A program made the translations under genes and the position numbers. Positions 9,471 to 18,588 of a stretch of 64,000 bases of DNA are shown piece by piece. How positions within the stretch are numbered: the first letter of the stretch is position 1; each line of letters starts with the position of its first letter. A model generated the notes under the pieces. The model saw nothing but the letters and a program-made list of their open reading frames with translations, ran no database searches and was not told the DNA's origin. Source of the stretch: Acinetobacter sp. ANC 4173 (GTDB lineage: Bacteria; Pseudomonadota; Gammaproteobacteria; Pseudomonadales; Moraxellaceae); assembly GCF_004331255.1 (NCBI RefSeq), contig NZ_SJOF01000027.1, positions 27,743 to 91,742 on the forward strand. The letters run 5' to 3'.

Positions 9471-9493
9471 ATAAGAATTTATAAAATTCTTAT
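9471..9493. promoter_or_regulatory. Perfect 23-bp AT-rich palindrome upstream of the porin
   Basis: ATAAGAATTT (9471-9480), centre ATA, AAATTCTTAT (9484-9493): all 10 bp pair. It sits in the only sizeable gap inside the long operon, between the SDR stop and the porin start. It could be an operator for an internal promoter or an attenuating/processing hairpin. It has no flanking U-tract. Confidence 0.45.
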
Positions 9494-9516
9494 TAATCAG
9501 TAATTTATTTTTTAAA

Positions 9517-10281
9517 CTAAGAAGCAGTTGCTCCAGCATCTACCTTAATATCGGTACCCGTGACCCATGCCGACTCATCCGATGCTAAATAAACCGCAGC
9601 CCATGCAATATCTTTGGGTTGACCAATTCGCTGTCGCAGAATTTGCTTACTGAGGGCTTGCTGTTTAAATGCTGGATCTTGCTGCATATGTTCCCGAGTT
9701 GCAGCAGTTTCAATCAGCCCTGGAGAAATGGTATTGGCCCGAATCTGAAACGCCCCGCCTTCCATGGCCAGTTGCCGCGTCATCGCCAAAATCCCTCCTT
9801 TACCGGCACAGTGTGCCAGAGCAGGAGAACCTTCCAGTGCCATCCATGCATTGGCTGAAGCAAAGTTAATAATTGAACCACCCTGCTGTTTTAACGCCTG
9901 CCATGCTTCCTTGCACAGCAAAAATACGATATCCAGCTCCCCAACCAAGGTTTGTTTCCAATGCTGATAACTCAGTTCCTCAATCGGGTGAAAATGGGCA
10001 AACGCAGCAGCATTGACCAGTACATCAATTCGTCCGAACTTCGCTACAGTTGCCGCAACCAGTGCCTGAACCTGTTCAGGCTGAGTCAGGTCACAAGTTG
10101 CAATACTAATCTCCAAACCTTGTTGTTGTACTTGCGCCTGTGTCTGCTCAGCCAGTGTCGTGACAATGTCACAACCCATAACCTGTGCACCTTGAGCTGC
10201 AAACATCAACGCGCAGGCTTTGCCGATACCATTACCAATCCCCGTGACGATTGCCACTTTGTTATGTAGCCGCTGCTGCAT
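9517..10281 (-). CDS. Short-chain dehydrogenase/reductase
   Basis: Classical SDR of 254 residues with TGIGNGIG cofactor turn, Asp after strand 2 (CDIV, favouring NAD), catalytic Ser in NFASANAW and a C-terminal VDAGATAS. The usual YxxxK position reads HCAGKGG: His replaces the catalytic Tyr while Lys is kept, so activity may be altered. AGGAAA precedes the ATG. It is 13 bases downstream of the MFS gene in the same operon. Confidence 0.83.
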   Translation of the reverse strand: MQQRLHNKVAIVTGIGNGIGKACALMFAAQGAQVMGCDIVTTLAEQTQAQVQQQGLEISIATCDLTQPEQVQALVAATVAKFGRIDVLVNAAAFAHFHPIEELSYQHWKQTLVGELDIVFLLCKEAWQALKQQGGSIINFASANAWMALEGSPALAHCAGKGGILAMTRQLAMEGGAFQIRANTISPGLIETAATREHMQQDPAFKQQALSKQILRQRIGQPKDIAWAAVYLASDESAWVTGTDIKVDAGATAS

Positions 10282-10294
10282 GTGATTTTCCTGC

Positions 10295-11521
10295 CTATGC
10301 TTTGTCTGGTGTTGCTACAGGTTGAGTTTGAGTTCCTTTCACAAATCCTAGAACTAAAGCAATCAACGCCAGTGGAATCAGTACCCAGCCTGCCAATGCC
10401 AAGGTATTAAACAGATTCCCTGTGAACTTGGTCGCTGCTACAAACAGAATTGGGCTAAAGAACATCCCTAAACAGTAACTGCCATACCACATGCCTGTCC
10501 CAATACCACGTTTAAACCAAGGCAGATTTTTCATGTTCCAGATCGCCAAAGTCGGCAACAACAAGCCACAACCAAAACCATTGAGTAAGGCATATAACAA
10601 TACTTGATCCGCAGAAGTTGCATGTGACATCAACAAGAAACTGAGCCCAATCAAACCAAAGGCGATAAACAGGTTATGACCGACTTTAAGCTTCAAGCGT
10701 GAGAACAGATGTACGCTCAATGTACCAGCCACAATCAGGGCACTACATGCAGAGGAAATATTGCCTGCCACTTTCGGTGAAGTTTCACCAATTGAACCCA
10801 AGATAAACGCCATTTGGATTTGTAAAATCATAAACGCCAAGGCGCCAATACAGGTCACTACACAGATGAAAAATAACAGTTTCGGCTGAAAGGTCACGGC
10901 TTGTGCTTCATGATCATCATCGGCCGACATTTGCTGTTGCTTCGGCTCCCACAACATAAATGCACCCAAGATGCCCAACACCACAGGCACAGCATAAACT
11001 GCATACGGTACACGCCAGCCAAACTCACCAAGCACACCGCCAATCATAAAAAATAGAATCGCTGAACTAGATGCAAAGGTGGTCTGTAAAGCCAGATAAC
11101 GCTGACGTATTGCACCTGAATAATAATCACCAATCAGCGTCGTACTGATGGTGACAATCACGGCTTCAGCCATACCCAGAATGACACGGCTGCCAATGAT
11201 GGCATACAAGCTATGTAGGAACAGCGGTAACACACCGATTAGACTGTAAATGAAGGTCGCCATGACCAACATTTTTTTACGTCCGTATTTGTCGGCAATC
11301 AGCCCCACCACAGGACTGAGCAATGCCACCAACAACCCCGGAATAGTCAGGGCAATCGGCACTAAAAACTCCACATTGGGAATGTTAGAAAACTCTGCCT
11401 GCATTTGCGGCAGACTCGGAGCAATGACAATTGCTGCCATTGGGGACAAACAGTTAAGAATCAGCAGTAAATAAGCAACAAACTTACTTTTTGATTCGAA
11501 GTTATCGCTAATCATGTTCAT
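10295..11521 (-). CDS. MFS transporter (paralogue of the one at 21.7 kb)
   Basis: A 408-residue, 12-helix major facilitator with loop motif DKYGRKKMLV and a conserved opening segment CLSPMAAIVIAPSLP. This is nearly the same in the transporter at 21685-22923, as are IALTIPGL, STTLIGDYYS, RQRYLALQ and ILQIQ, so the two are clear paralogues bracketing the supercluster. It probably imports the substrate or a related compound. AAGGAG lies about 9 bases before the ATG. Confidence 0.88.
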   Translation of the reverse strand: MNMISDNFESKSKFVAYLLLILNCLSPMAAIVIAPSLPQMQAEFSNIPNVEFLVPIALTIPGLLVALLSPVVGLIADKYGRKKMLVMATFIYSLIGVLPLFLHSLYAIIGSRVILGMAEAVIVTISTTLIGDYYSGAIRQRYLALQTTFASSSAILFFMIGGVLGEFGWRVPYAVYAVPVVLGILGAFMLWEPKQQQMSADDDHEAQAVTFQPKLLFFICVVTCIGALAFMILQIQMAFILGSIGETSPKVAGNISSACSALIVAGTLSVHLFSRLKLKVGHNLFIAFGLIGLSFLLMSHATSADQVLLYALLNGFGCGLLLPTLAIWNMKNLPWFKRGIGTGMWYGSYCLGMFFSPILFVAATKFTGNLFNTLALAGWVLIPLALIALVLGFVKGTQTQPVATPDKA

Positions 11522-11570
11522 AATAAACCACTCCTTGGTTTATGGATCTGACTCAAGCCTGTGAAAGCAA

Positions 11571-12521
11571 TCAGTCGAGATTTAAAGTATTTTTAATGAG
11601 ATGTTGGATAGATCCATCATGTTTAAAGCCGAGTGCATCTGCCCGTCGGGTATGAATCTCAGGGTATGCGCCAAAATTTTTCTCAAGTTGTGGATTATTG
11701 CTGTCAAAACTGACCAGCTTTTCGGTATTTAGGGTAAATTCTTGTGCCAAACCATCTACCATCTGCTGCATGCTCAGACGTAGTACAGGCAAGGTAAAGA
11801 CACGGCGATCCTGTTGTAACTGTTCCTTAGGCAAAGCTGCGGCATGAATCAAATTGTCAACACAGCATTTCGCCGACATCCACCACGCCACTGCATGCTC
11901 TGACACAGGACAGGCAAAAGCACGCTGCTGTGACAAGGTCCAGAACACATCACTCATAAATGCCGACAACAAGCCTGAGGGTTGCTGTGGACGCGCCACA
12001 ATCCCCGGTAAACGCACCGCGACACCATCAATCCAACCCTTACGGCTAAAATCATCCAGCACAATTTCGCCAAACTGCTTTTGTCCCGCATAAGTCAAAT
12101 GCGGTTTCAGCGGGGTGTCATCATCAACCTGTTCAGGCAAGTCTGAGCCATATACCGCTATAGTGCTGGCAAACACGACACGAGGACAGTTACCTTGCTG
12201 CTTGAGTTGTTCAAACAGAAATAACATCGCATCGACATTGACCTTGCGGCTCAGTTCATAATTTTGCTCAGCCATACCACCCGGAATACTGGCCAAATGA
12301 AACACCACATCGGCAGGTTGTTGTAAGGCTTGTTCAATCAATGCCGTATCGGAAAAATCGCCCTGATAATACGCTACGCGTGGGTCAGTGCTGCGCTCTT
12401 GAAACTGTAAGTCCAGTAAGCTGAGTCGGCTAAAGTTGCACAGTTCATGTTGCTGATCGAGCAAGGCTTTCACTAAGTTCGACCCCACAAAACCGTTTGC
12501 GCCTGTAACGAGAATGTGCAT
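11571..12521 (-). CDS. Extended SDR, D-erythronate-dehydrogenase (DenD)-like
   Basis: A 316-residue NAD-dependent epimerase/dehydratase-family protein beginning MHILVTGANGFVG. The start at 12521 is fixed by a perfect AGGAGG 6 bases upstream; a longer frame would overlap the preceding gene. Motifs: TGANGFVG, HLASIPGGMAEQN, catalytic Ser/Thr in FASTIAVYG and YAGQK. The IPGGMAE stretch is typical of DenD-like enzymes that oxidise the C2 hydroxyl of sugar acids. In this operon it may act on a hydroxy-acid intermediate; the substrate is inferred only. Confidence 0.8.
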   Translation of the reverse strand: MHILVTGANGFVGSNLVKALLDQQHELCNFSRLSLLDLQFQERSTDPRVAYYQGDFSDTALIEQALQQPADVVFHLASIPGGMAEQNYELSRKVNVDAMLFLFEQLKQQGNCPRVVFASTIAVYGSDLPEQVDDDTPLKPHLTYAGQKQFGEIVLDDFSRKGWIDGVAVRLPGIVARPQQPSGLLSAFMSDVFWTLSQQRAFACPVSEHAVAWWMSAKCCVDNLIHAAALPKEQLQQDRRVFTLPVLRLSMQQMVDGLAQEFTLNTEKLVSFDSNNPQLEKNFGAYPEIHTRRADALGFKHDGSIQHLIKNTLNLD

Positions 12522-12522
12522 A

Positions 12523-13509
12523 TTACACCTCCTGATATGGGACAAATTGGTGGTTAATCTTGCCGAAAATGCTTTGTCCGTCTTGCCCTTTCATTTCAAA
12601 CTGTAAGCGGTCGCCAAATTTCAAAAATGGGGTTCTCGGCTCACCCTGTTCAATGATTTCAATGGCACGTTTTTCTGCCAAGCACGCTGAACCGACTTCT
12701 TTGTAGTTCTGATTGGAAAATGTGCCTGAGCCTAAAATAGTGCCAACTTTCAGGTTACGGGTCCGCGCCAGATGCATCACCAATTCAGGAAAAGAGAAAC
12801 TCATTTCTTCGCCATTCGGATGTCCAAACCATTCACCATTGCACTGAACTTCCAAAGGCAGTTTGATACGTCCATCATGCCACGCATCGCCCAATTCATC
12901 GGGTGTGACTGCAACAGGCGCAAACACGGTGCTTGGTTTAGCACGTAGTGGGCCGAAACCGATGCTGACTTCTTTAAACAGGTGCGCACGTAAGCTGACA
13001 TCATTCAGCAGCATAAACAGTTTGATGTGTTTTTCAGCCTGTTCTGCCTGTACGCCCATTGGCACATCATCCAGAATGACTGCAACTTCACCTTCAAAAT
13101 CAATCTGATGCTCTTCACCTGGTACTGGATAATCATCACACGCACCCAAAAAGTCATCACCTGCACCCTGATAAATAATCGGCACACCTTTGTCTTTTTT
13201 AATGTCGAGTTTGAATGCCTGTTCCATCAATGCACCATGATTTAGAAATGCTGATGCATCTGCCCACTGGTAAGCACGCGGCAACGGTGCCATGGCTTGA
13301 GCTGGATCAAAAGCAAAAGCATCTTGTTCAGTAGCCTGATTCAGGGCTGCATATTTTTGTTGCAACTTCGGCTCGGCTTCATCCCAGTTTTCCAAGGCAT
13401 CTTGCAGGGTTAAGGCAATGCCTGTTGCCAAAGTCGCGGTTTTTAAATCTTTAGAAACGATGACCAAGCGACCATCTCGACTACCATCTTTGAGTGTTGC
13501 CAATTTCAT
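12523..13509 (-). CDS. Fumarylacetoacetate hydrolase (FAH)-family protein
   Basis: A 328-residue FAH-fold enzyme with a short N-terminal domain and the metal-binding core at about residues 105-315. Acidic ligand motifs IDFEGEVAVILDD and LLNDVSLR and the GTILGSGTFSNQN stretch near the end are visible. FAH-family members hydrolyse or decarboxylate acylpyruvate-type products, as after aromatic ring fission. Its ATG overlaps the stop of the upstream VOC gene by 4 bases and GAAGGA precedes it. It is consistent with cleavage of the ring-opened product in this pathway. Confidence 0.88.
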   Translation of the reverse strand: MKLATLKDGSRDGRLVIVSKDLKTATLATGIALTLQDALENWDEAEPKLQQKYAALNQATEQDAFAFDPAQAMAPLPRAYQWADASAFLNHGALMEQAFKLDIKKDKGVPIIYQGAGDDFLGACDDYPVPGEEHQIDFEGEVAVILDDVPMGVQAEQAEKHIKLFMLLNDVSLRAHLFKEVSIGFGPLRAKPSTVFAPVAVTPDELGDAWHDGRIKLPLEVQCNGEWFGHPNGEEMSFSFPELVMHLARTRNLKVGTILGSGTFSNQNYKEVGSACLAEKRAIEIIEQGEPRTPFLKFGDRLQFEMKGQDGQSIFGKINHQFVPYQEV

Positions 13510-13949
13510 TCTGCTGTTCCTTCATTGTTCCATAAATCAGGATATTCAATCAGTTCAATCAAATTCCCAGTGTTATCGCGCAAAAATCCCATTGCTGTTC
13601 CGCCAATCACTGCTTCAAATACAATGTCGGCATTTTTTTCTCGAAGCTCGGCAAATGCCTGTTTGGCATCTTGCACGGCAAAACAAAGATGTTTATGCCC
13701 ATGGGTTTGCACATCGAGGTTGGGCATACGGCGTTCGTCTGGAAGCGGCTGCGCATTCGGCAGCTCAAACAGTTCAATACGAAAATCACCGCGTTGAATA
13801 AAGGCAATCTGCGCAGGAATCTGTTCGATAAATTGCTTTTTTTCCAGTTCAAAACCCAAGTAATTGCAATACCACGCGATACTCTCGTCCAGATCGGCAA
13901 CGCTAATGCCCCCATGATGCGGTTTCCACGCAAAAACATCCTTGCTCAT
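13506..13949 (-). CDS. Small single-module VOC protein
   Basis: A 147-residue glyoxalase/methylmalonyl-CoA-epimerase-like protein. Potential metal ligands are His11/12 (HHGGISV), Glu58 (RIELFE), His85-88 (HKHLCF) and Glu near the end (NLIELIEYP). Too short for a two-module dioxygenase, it may be an isomerase, lyase or half-size dioxygenase working as a dimer. It is coupled to the FAH gene by an ATGA overlap, suggesting consecutive steps. Confidence 0.8.
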   Translation of the reverse strand: MSKDVFAWKPHHGGISVADLDESIAWYCNYLGFELEKKQFIEQIPAQIAFIQRGDFRIELFELPNAQPLPDERRMPNLDVQTHGHKHLCFAVQDAKQAFAELREKNADIVFEAVIGGTAMGFLRDNTGNLIELIEYPDLWNNEGTAE

Positions 13950-13970
13950 CGTGCTGTTTTCCCTATTGTT

Positions 13971-14720
13971 TTATAAAATCTGACGCCCGCCATCCACTGG
14001 AATAATTGCGCCTGTGGTAAAGGTCAGTTGGGTTGCCACTGCAACGACTGCTGCAGCGACTTCCTCAGGCAATGCCAAACGCCCCAGTGGTGTTGACTGC
14101 GCCTGTACATTGCGCCAGTCTTGGTCTAAGCCTTTGACAAACTCGGTATCTGACAAACCTGGGGCAACCGAAACCACACGAATTTTGGGTGCCAAGGCAC
14201 GTGCCAGTGAAATGGTCAGATTGTCTAGTGCCGCTTTAGAAGCGCAATAGGCAATATTGCTGCCCATCGCGGTACGTGCGGCAATCGAACTGATATTCAC
14301 AATCAAGCCATCATCACTTTGCTCAAGCAGTGGTTGCAAGGCACGCACCACCGCAATTGCCCCGCGAACATTGGTGGCAAAAATCGTATCAATCAAAGCA
14401 TCATCCAGACTGGCAAGGTCACGATGCTCAACAAAGCGCGTCGTGCCTGCACAGTTCACCACCATGTCACAGCGTCCAAAATGCTGCTGAATTTGAGTTG
14501 CCAAATCAGCTAGGGCGGCACTGTTGGTGACAGGCGCTGCCGCCAACAAGTGCCCCTGTTCCACCTGAGGCAAACTGTCGAGCACATGCTGGGCTTTCTC
14601 GGCAGACTGGTTATAGCCCACCACAATACTTGCGCCCTGTGCTGCCAAAGCTGAACAGATGCTATGCCCCAAGCTACCTGTCGCACCCGTGACTAAGGCA
14701 ACTCGACCTGCAAGTTTCAT
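13971..14720 (-). CDS. Short-chain dehydrogenase/reductase
   Basis: Classical SDR of 249 residues with TGATGSLG cofactor turn, NCAG motif, catalytic Ser in NISSIAAR, YCASK and the closing VDGGRQIL. Strand 2 is followed by GYNQSAEKA rather than Asp, which would permit NADP(H). Its ATG overlaps the HisD-like stop by 4 bases, so the two dehydrogenases are translationally coupled. Confidence 0.86.
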   Translation of the reverse strand: MKLAGRVALVTGATGSLGHSICSALAAQGASIVVGYNQSAEKAQHVLDSLPQVEQGHLLAAAPVTNSAALADLATQIQQHFGRCDMVVNCAGTTRFVEHRDLASLDDALIDTIFATNVRGAIAVVRALQPLLEQSDDGLIVNISSIAARTAMGSNIAYCASKAALDNLTISLARALAPKIRVVSVAPGLSDTEFVKGLDQDWRNVQAQSTPLGRLALPEEVAAAVVAVATQLTFTTGAIIPVDGGRQIL

Positions 14721-16039
14721 GCGCTTGCCTCAACAATCACAGGGGTAGCATGTTCAGCTACACTTGGCTTAAAACGGCGCACGCGAATATCCGCCTGTTC
14801 TTTATGCCCAGAGAAATGTTCCAGTGCACAGAGGCGTGAACACACTTCACCAATCGCCACACTGGCTTCATCGGTCAAAATACGTTGATAGGTATGGGTT
14901 TTAATAAATTTACCGACCCACAAACCACCTGTGTAACGTCCTGCCCCCATGGTTGGTAGGGTATGATTCGTCCCGATGACTTTGTCGCCATAGGATACAT
15001 TGGTACGATGTCCCAAGAACAAGCCACCATAACTGGTCATACGTTCTAAGAACCAGTCAGGGTCTTTGGTCATGACCTGTACGTGTTCACTACAAATGCG
15101 CTCAGACTCTGCCAACATTTCTTCGTCGGTGTCACACAGAATAATTTCGCCATAATCGCGCCATGACACGCTGGCAATCGGTGCAGTGTCCAAACGAGCC
15201 AAGACTTTTTCAATCGCAGCAGGTAATTCATCCGCAATTTTCTGGCTCGTGGTCACACAGTACGCAGGTGAAGTTGGACCATGTTCCGCTTGTCCAAGTA
15301 AATCGACTGCAACCAGTTCAGCATCGACCGTGTCATCACAGATCACCATGGTTTCAGTCGGCCCTGCAAACAGGTCAATCCCGACACGACCATACAGTTG
15401 ACGTTTGGCTTCGGCCACAAAAGCATTACCCGGTCCGACAATCATATCCACTGACGCAATCTGTTCTGTACCCAGTGCCATAGCTGCAATTGCCTGTACT
15501 CCGCCCATTACATAAATTTCATCCGCACCTGCCATCGCCATCGCGGCAATAATTTCAGGGGATGGTTTGCCATCAAACGGTGGTGCACAGGCAATCACAC
15601 GTTTTACGCCTGCCACTTTTGCCGTCAAGACACTCATATGTGCCGATGCCAGCAGCGGATATTTACCGCCAGGAATATAACAACCAACCGAATTCACTGG
15701 AATATTTTTGTGTCCCAAAACTACGCCCGGCAGTGTTTCAACTTCCACATCACGCATGGACTGCAACTGGATTTGTGCGAAACGGCGGATTTGTGCCTGT
15801 GCAAATTTAATGTCTTCAATTGCCTGTTTCGACAAGCTGTCGATACACGCCTGAATTTCAGCTTGGCTTAAACGGAAAGTTTCAGGATTCCAGCGGTCAA
15901 ATTTTTCAGAATATTCACGCAGCGCTGCTTCACCACGCTGTTCAATCGCCTGAATAATGTCTTCAACCGTCTGACGCACTTGGGTATTCAGTTCTGCTTT
16001 AACTTCGGCAGGTTTGCCTTTTTTGAGATGTCGAATCAT
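14717..16039 (-). CDS. Catabolic histidinol-dehydrogenase-family alcohol dehydrogenase (HpsN-like)
   Basis: A 440-residue HisD-family Zn2+/NAD+ dehydrogenase. The catalytic framework is complete: Zn ligands Gln250 and His253 (GQAEHGP), the general base pair Glu318-His319 (SEHVQV), Asp352 (YGDKV) and a C-terminal His (EHFSGH). HisD-family enzymes carry out a two-step four-electron oxidation of a primary alcohol to a carboxylate. HpsN does this for sulfopropanediol. No histidine-biosynthesis genes surround it; it sits among lactonase, SDR and FAH genes, so a catabolic role is inferred. AAGGAG precedes the start. Confidence 0.85.
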   Translation of the reverse strand: MIRHLKKGKPAEVKAELNTQVRQTVEDIIQAIEQRGEAALREYSEKFDRWNPETFRLSQAEIQACIDSLSKQAIEDIKFAQAQIRRFAQIQLQSMRDVEVETLPGVVLGHKNIPVNSVGCYIPGGKYPLLASAHMSVLTAKVAGVKRVIACAPPFDGKPSPEIIAAMAMAGADEIYVMGGVQAIAAMALGTEQIASVDMIVGPGNAFVAEAKRQLYGRVGIDLFAGPTETMVICDDTVDAELVAVDLLGQAEHGPTSPAYCVTTSQKIADELPAAIEKVLARLDTAPIASVSWRDYGEIILCDTDEEMLAESERICSEHVQVMTKDPDWFLERMTSYGGLFLGHRTNVSYGDKVIGTNHTLPTMGAGRYTGGLWVGKFIKTHTYQRILTDEASVAIGEVCSRLCALEHFSGHKEQADIRVRRFKPSVAEHATPVIVEASA

Positions 16040-16053
16040 GTGGATCTACTCCT

Positions 16054-17076
16054 TTATTTCCAATGTCTTAATTTTTGTCCTGCTACAGGCGAACGGAAAA
16101 ATGGAATCCGTGTGCCCTGTAAACTGCCTAAATACACCGTTTTTAAATCTGCCCCGCCAAAAGTGATGCTGGCCATCCACGGTGCGAGTTTGCCGCGCGA
16201 TGCCTGCATAATTTCAGGGGTTAAGGTCTTGCTTTTATAATGCTGATTGAGTCGGGCATTGGCTTCAGGATGGCTGTCATCCAAAATGGTCACGACTTCC
16301 CGTTCGGGGGTAATCGCAATCAGCTTGTCGACCATGACCAGTGTTACCCATAGATTCCCATAGACATCGAAAGCAAATCCGTCTGGGAATCCTTCGAGTT
16401 CTTCAGGTCCATAGACTTCACGTGCAGATAAAGTTGCGTCGTCAGCAACCCGAAAACGACTAATACGTCGAGCGTTACTTTCCACCACATACAGCCACTC
16501 CTCCTTGTCATCGAACCGGATTTCATTGGCACCGCCGAGCTGTTCAGCCACCACGCGAATGCCATGTTCATCAATCACCCCGATATAGCCATCCAGTTCA
16601 GTCGAGTTAATCGACTCAGTCCATGGCTGCATAGTGGTGGTGACGGTAAACCAGATTCGTCCTTTTGAATCAATTAACGGGAAATTGGTTTTCCCTAGTG
16701 GTTGACCATCCAGCTGGTCATACAACACTTCAACCTGTGCGGTGTTTTTATGTAACTTTTCAATGCGGTCTAAACCCCAGTTACAGATAATAAAGTCGCC
16801 TTCATCAGTCATCGCCATACCATTCGGCAAAGACGCGCCTTGCGCCTTGACATAACGGTCTTCAAAGCTGGCATCTTCATCTGCTGCTGAAACTTCAGGA
16901 GCAATCAAAGTCTGCTGACCTTGTGCATCAATGTGCATCACTCCACCGCGAGCATCGGCCACCCAAAGCGAATCGTCAGGCTGGGCAATAATGCACTCGG
17001 GACGCTGCAAGTCTTGACCCACAAACTGAATGTCATCCAAGCTCAACGTCCAGCTTTTTAAAGGATTTGGCTGCAT
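16054..17076 (-). CDS. SMP-30/gluconolactonase-family lactone hydrolase
   Basis: About 340 residues of six-bladed propeller type. Motifs include ECIIAQPDDSLWVADARGG, the Asn in LPNGMAMTDEGD, NEIRFD and the Asp in FPDGFAFDVYGNLWV, which are the usual Ca2+/Zn2+-binding positions of SMP-30 lactonases. The first in-frame ATG directly abuts AAGGAG; the second, at 17076, has ideal 6-base spacing and is taken as the start. In the operon it could open a lactone formed upstream. Confidence 0.84.
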   Translation of the reverse strand: MQPNPLKSWTLSLDDIQFVGQDLQRPECIIAQPDDSLWVADARGGVMHIDAQGQQTLIAPEVSAADEDASFEDRYVKAQGASLPNGMAMTDEGDFIICNWGLDRIEKLHKNTAQVEVLYDQLDGQPLGKTNFPLIDSKGRIWFTVTTTMQPWTESINSTELDGYIGVIDEHGIRVVAEQLGGANEIRFDDKEEWLYVVESNARRISRFRVADDATLSAREVYGPEELEGFPDGFAFDVYGNLWVTLVMVDKLIAITPEREVVTILDDSHPEANARLNQHYKSKTLTPEIMQASRGKLAPWMASITFGGADLKTVYLGSLQGTRIPFFRSPVAGQKLRHWK

Positions 17077-17086
17077 GGTCATCTCC

Positions 17087-18217
17087 TTAAATCGGCTGTG
17101 AAGTCACTTCAATCATTTTTGCCATCATGCCTGCAAAATTGGCATCTGGCGTTGGGCGTTGTTCCCATTCGCCAATCTGCAATGAACCTTCATTGATAAA
17201 TTTGCAGCGCTGATAACGACGCTCCATAAAGCCATCCAGTACATGCTGTACATCAGGTGCAGATGCCGCTAACTCGCCCAGTACCACTGCATCTTCAACA
17301 GCTTGCGCGGCGCCCTGTCCCATGTGTGGTGTGGTGGCATGTGCTGCATCGCCAATCAACAGCACACGTCCGTTGTACCACGGTGCAGGCATCAAAAGTG
17401 CCTCCAGTGGGCGGTATACCACCTGACTCGGATCTGTAATTTGCTGTTTTAAATCAGGAATCAAGCCACCAAAGCCATCCAGACGTTTCTGGAATTCATC
17501 AGCAAGGCTGTTCGGGTCAAAGAATGGATTACCTGGTTCTTCCCACACCGCCAAGATATACAGACTGTCTTCAGTCAATGGGGTATAACCGACTTTACCG
17601 CCTGACTTGCCTTCAAACATGTGTGAATACATCAAGTCTTTTGGTCGTGGCAAGTTATAGCGCCATACGCCTTGCCCTGTGAATTTTGGCTTGTACTGTT
17701 CGCCAAACACATAGCTACGCACTTTGGAATACACACCATCTGCACCGACCACCAAGTCATAGCTGTCTTGTGTACCATCGGTAAACGTCACCAGTGCTTG
17801 CTCAGGTGTTTGCTCAATCTTTTCAAAGGTCAAGCCCAGTTTGAGATTCACCCCTTCACGCGCAATGGCATCCAGTAAGACCTTATGCAAGGCCGGTCGA
17901 GTCAAGCCCAAATTGGCAGGATATTGCTCACCTGCAAGCTGAGCACCACTCAGTTCAGCTTTCACTTCACCTTCAACATTACAGATGCGTAACCCCTGAT
18001 AAGGAAAGCCCGCTTCCACGGCTTGATCGGCAATACCGAGCGCTGCCATGGCACGAATGAAGTTCGCCTGAACCACAATTCCGACATGATAGACTTTCGG
18101 TTCTGCATTGATTTCAATCACATCGACCTGTGCAACACCTGCTTGGCGCAGTGCAATTGCGGTAGATAGACCACCAATTCCACCGCCGACAATTAATACT
18201 TTTTTTAGCGCACTCAT
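17087..18217 (-). CDS. Class A flavin monooxygenase (salicylate-hydroxylase-like)
   Basis: About 376 residues starting at MSALKKVLIVGGGIGG. Longer in-frame starts exist, but GGAG and the Rossmann strand favour 18217. The three group A flavoprotein signatures are visible: GGGIGG near residue 11, the DG motif GADGVYSKVR and the GD motif LIGDAAHATTPHMGQG. These NAD(P)H/FAD enzymes hydroxylate aromatic or enolic rings. It is the first gene of the 12-gene operon and therefore a likely entry reaction. A perfect 9-bp inverted repeat lies about 180 bases upstream. Confidence 0.88.
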   Translation of the reverse strand: MSALKKVLIVGGGIGGLSTAIALRQAGVAQVDVIEINAEPKVYHVGIVVQANFIRAMAALGIADQAVEAGFPYQGLRICNVEGEVKAELSGAQLAGEQYPANLGLTRPALHKVLLDAIAREGVNLKLGLTFEKIEQTPEQALVTFTDGTQDSYDLVVGADGVYSKVRSYVFGEQYKPKFTGQGVWRYNLPRPKDLMYSHMFEGKSGGKVGYTPLTEDSLYILAVWEEPGNPFFDPNSLADEFQKRLDGFGGLIPDLKQQITDPSQVVYRPLEALLMPAPWYNGRVLLIGDAAHATTPHMGQGAAQAVEDAVVLGELAASAPDVQHVLDGFMERRYQRCKFINEGSLQIGEWEQRPTPDANFAGMMAKMIEVTSQPI

Positions 18218-18399
18218 GATTTTTTTACACTCCATGTTCCATTTAGAATCGGCTATTGGACACGCAACTCCTTGTTCCAAATGGCTGTTTCTATATTGGC
18301 AAAATCGAGAGGATTCAATCCAATCGCTTTGCGCTGTTCCATGAAACTAAAATACATGCTGCACAATCATTCATGAAATTTATTGTTTAGATTACTTGT

Positions 18400-18422
18400 A
18401 TCCATGTAACAAATACATGGAT
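18400..18422. promoter_or_regulatory. Perfect 9-bp inverted repeat before the long operon
   Basis: ATCCATGTA (18400-18408), 5-nt spacer ACAAA, TACATGGAT (18414-18422). It lies in a 371-base gap between the monooxygenase start and the end of the HxlR gene, upstream of the 12-gene operon. Its symmetric compact form suits a dimeric regulator such as the neighbouring HxlR protein. The rest of the gap is AT-rich with no gene seen. Confidence 0.5.
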
Positions 18423-18588
18423 GTAATTGAATTAAATTGCCTTAAATTATTTTTTAAAAAGTAAACCCCTATCCTCAGAAATCACAGTATCTGAAGTAGT
18501 AGGTTTGAAAGAGAATTCGAAGAAATTGACAAATGAATTTTATTATTTTTAATAGCGCATAATATTTATTCTAGAAATATATAGCAGC

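Noticed and set aside
14717..16039. Histidine biosynthesis gene hisD
   Set aside because: No his genes nearby, and the gene is coupled to catabolic SDR, VOC and FAH genes.
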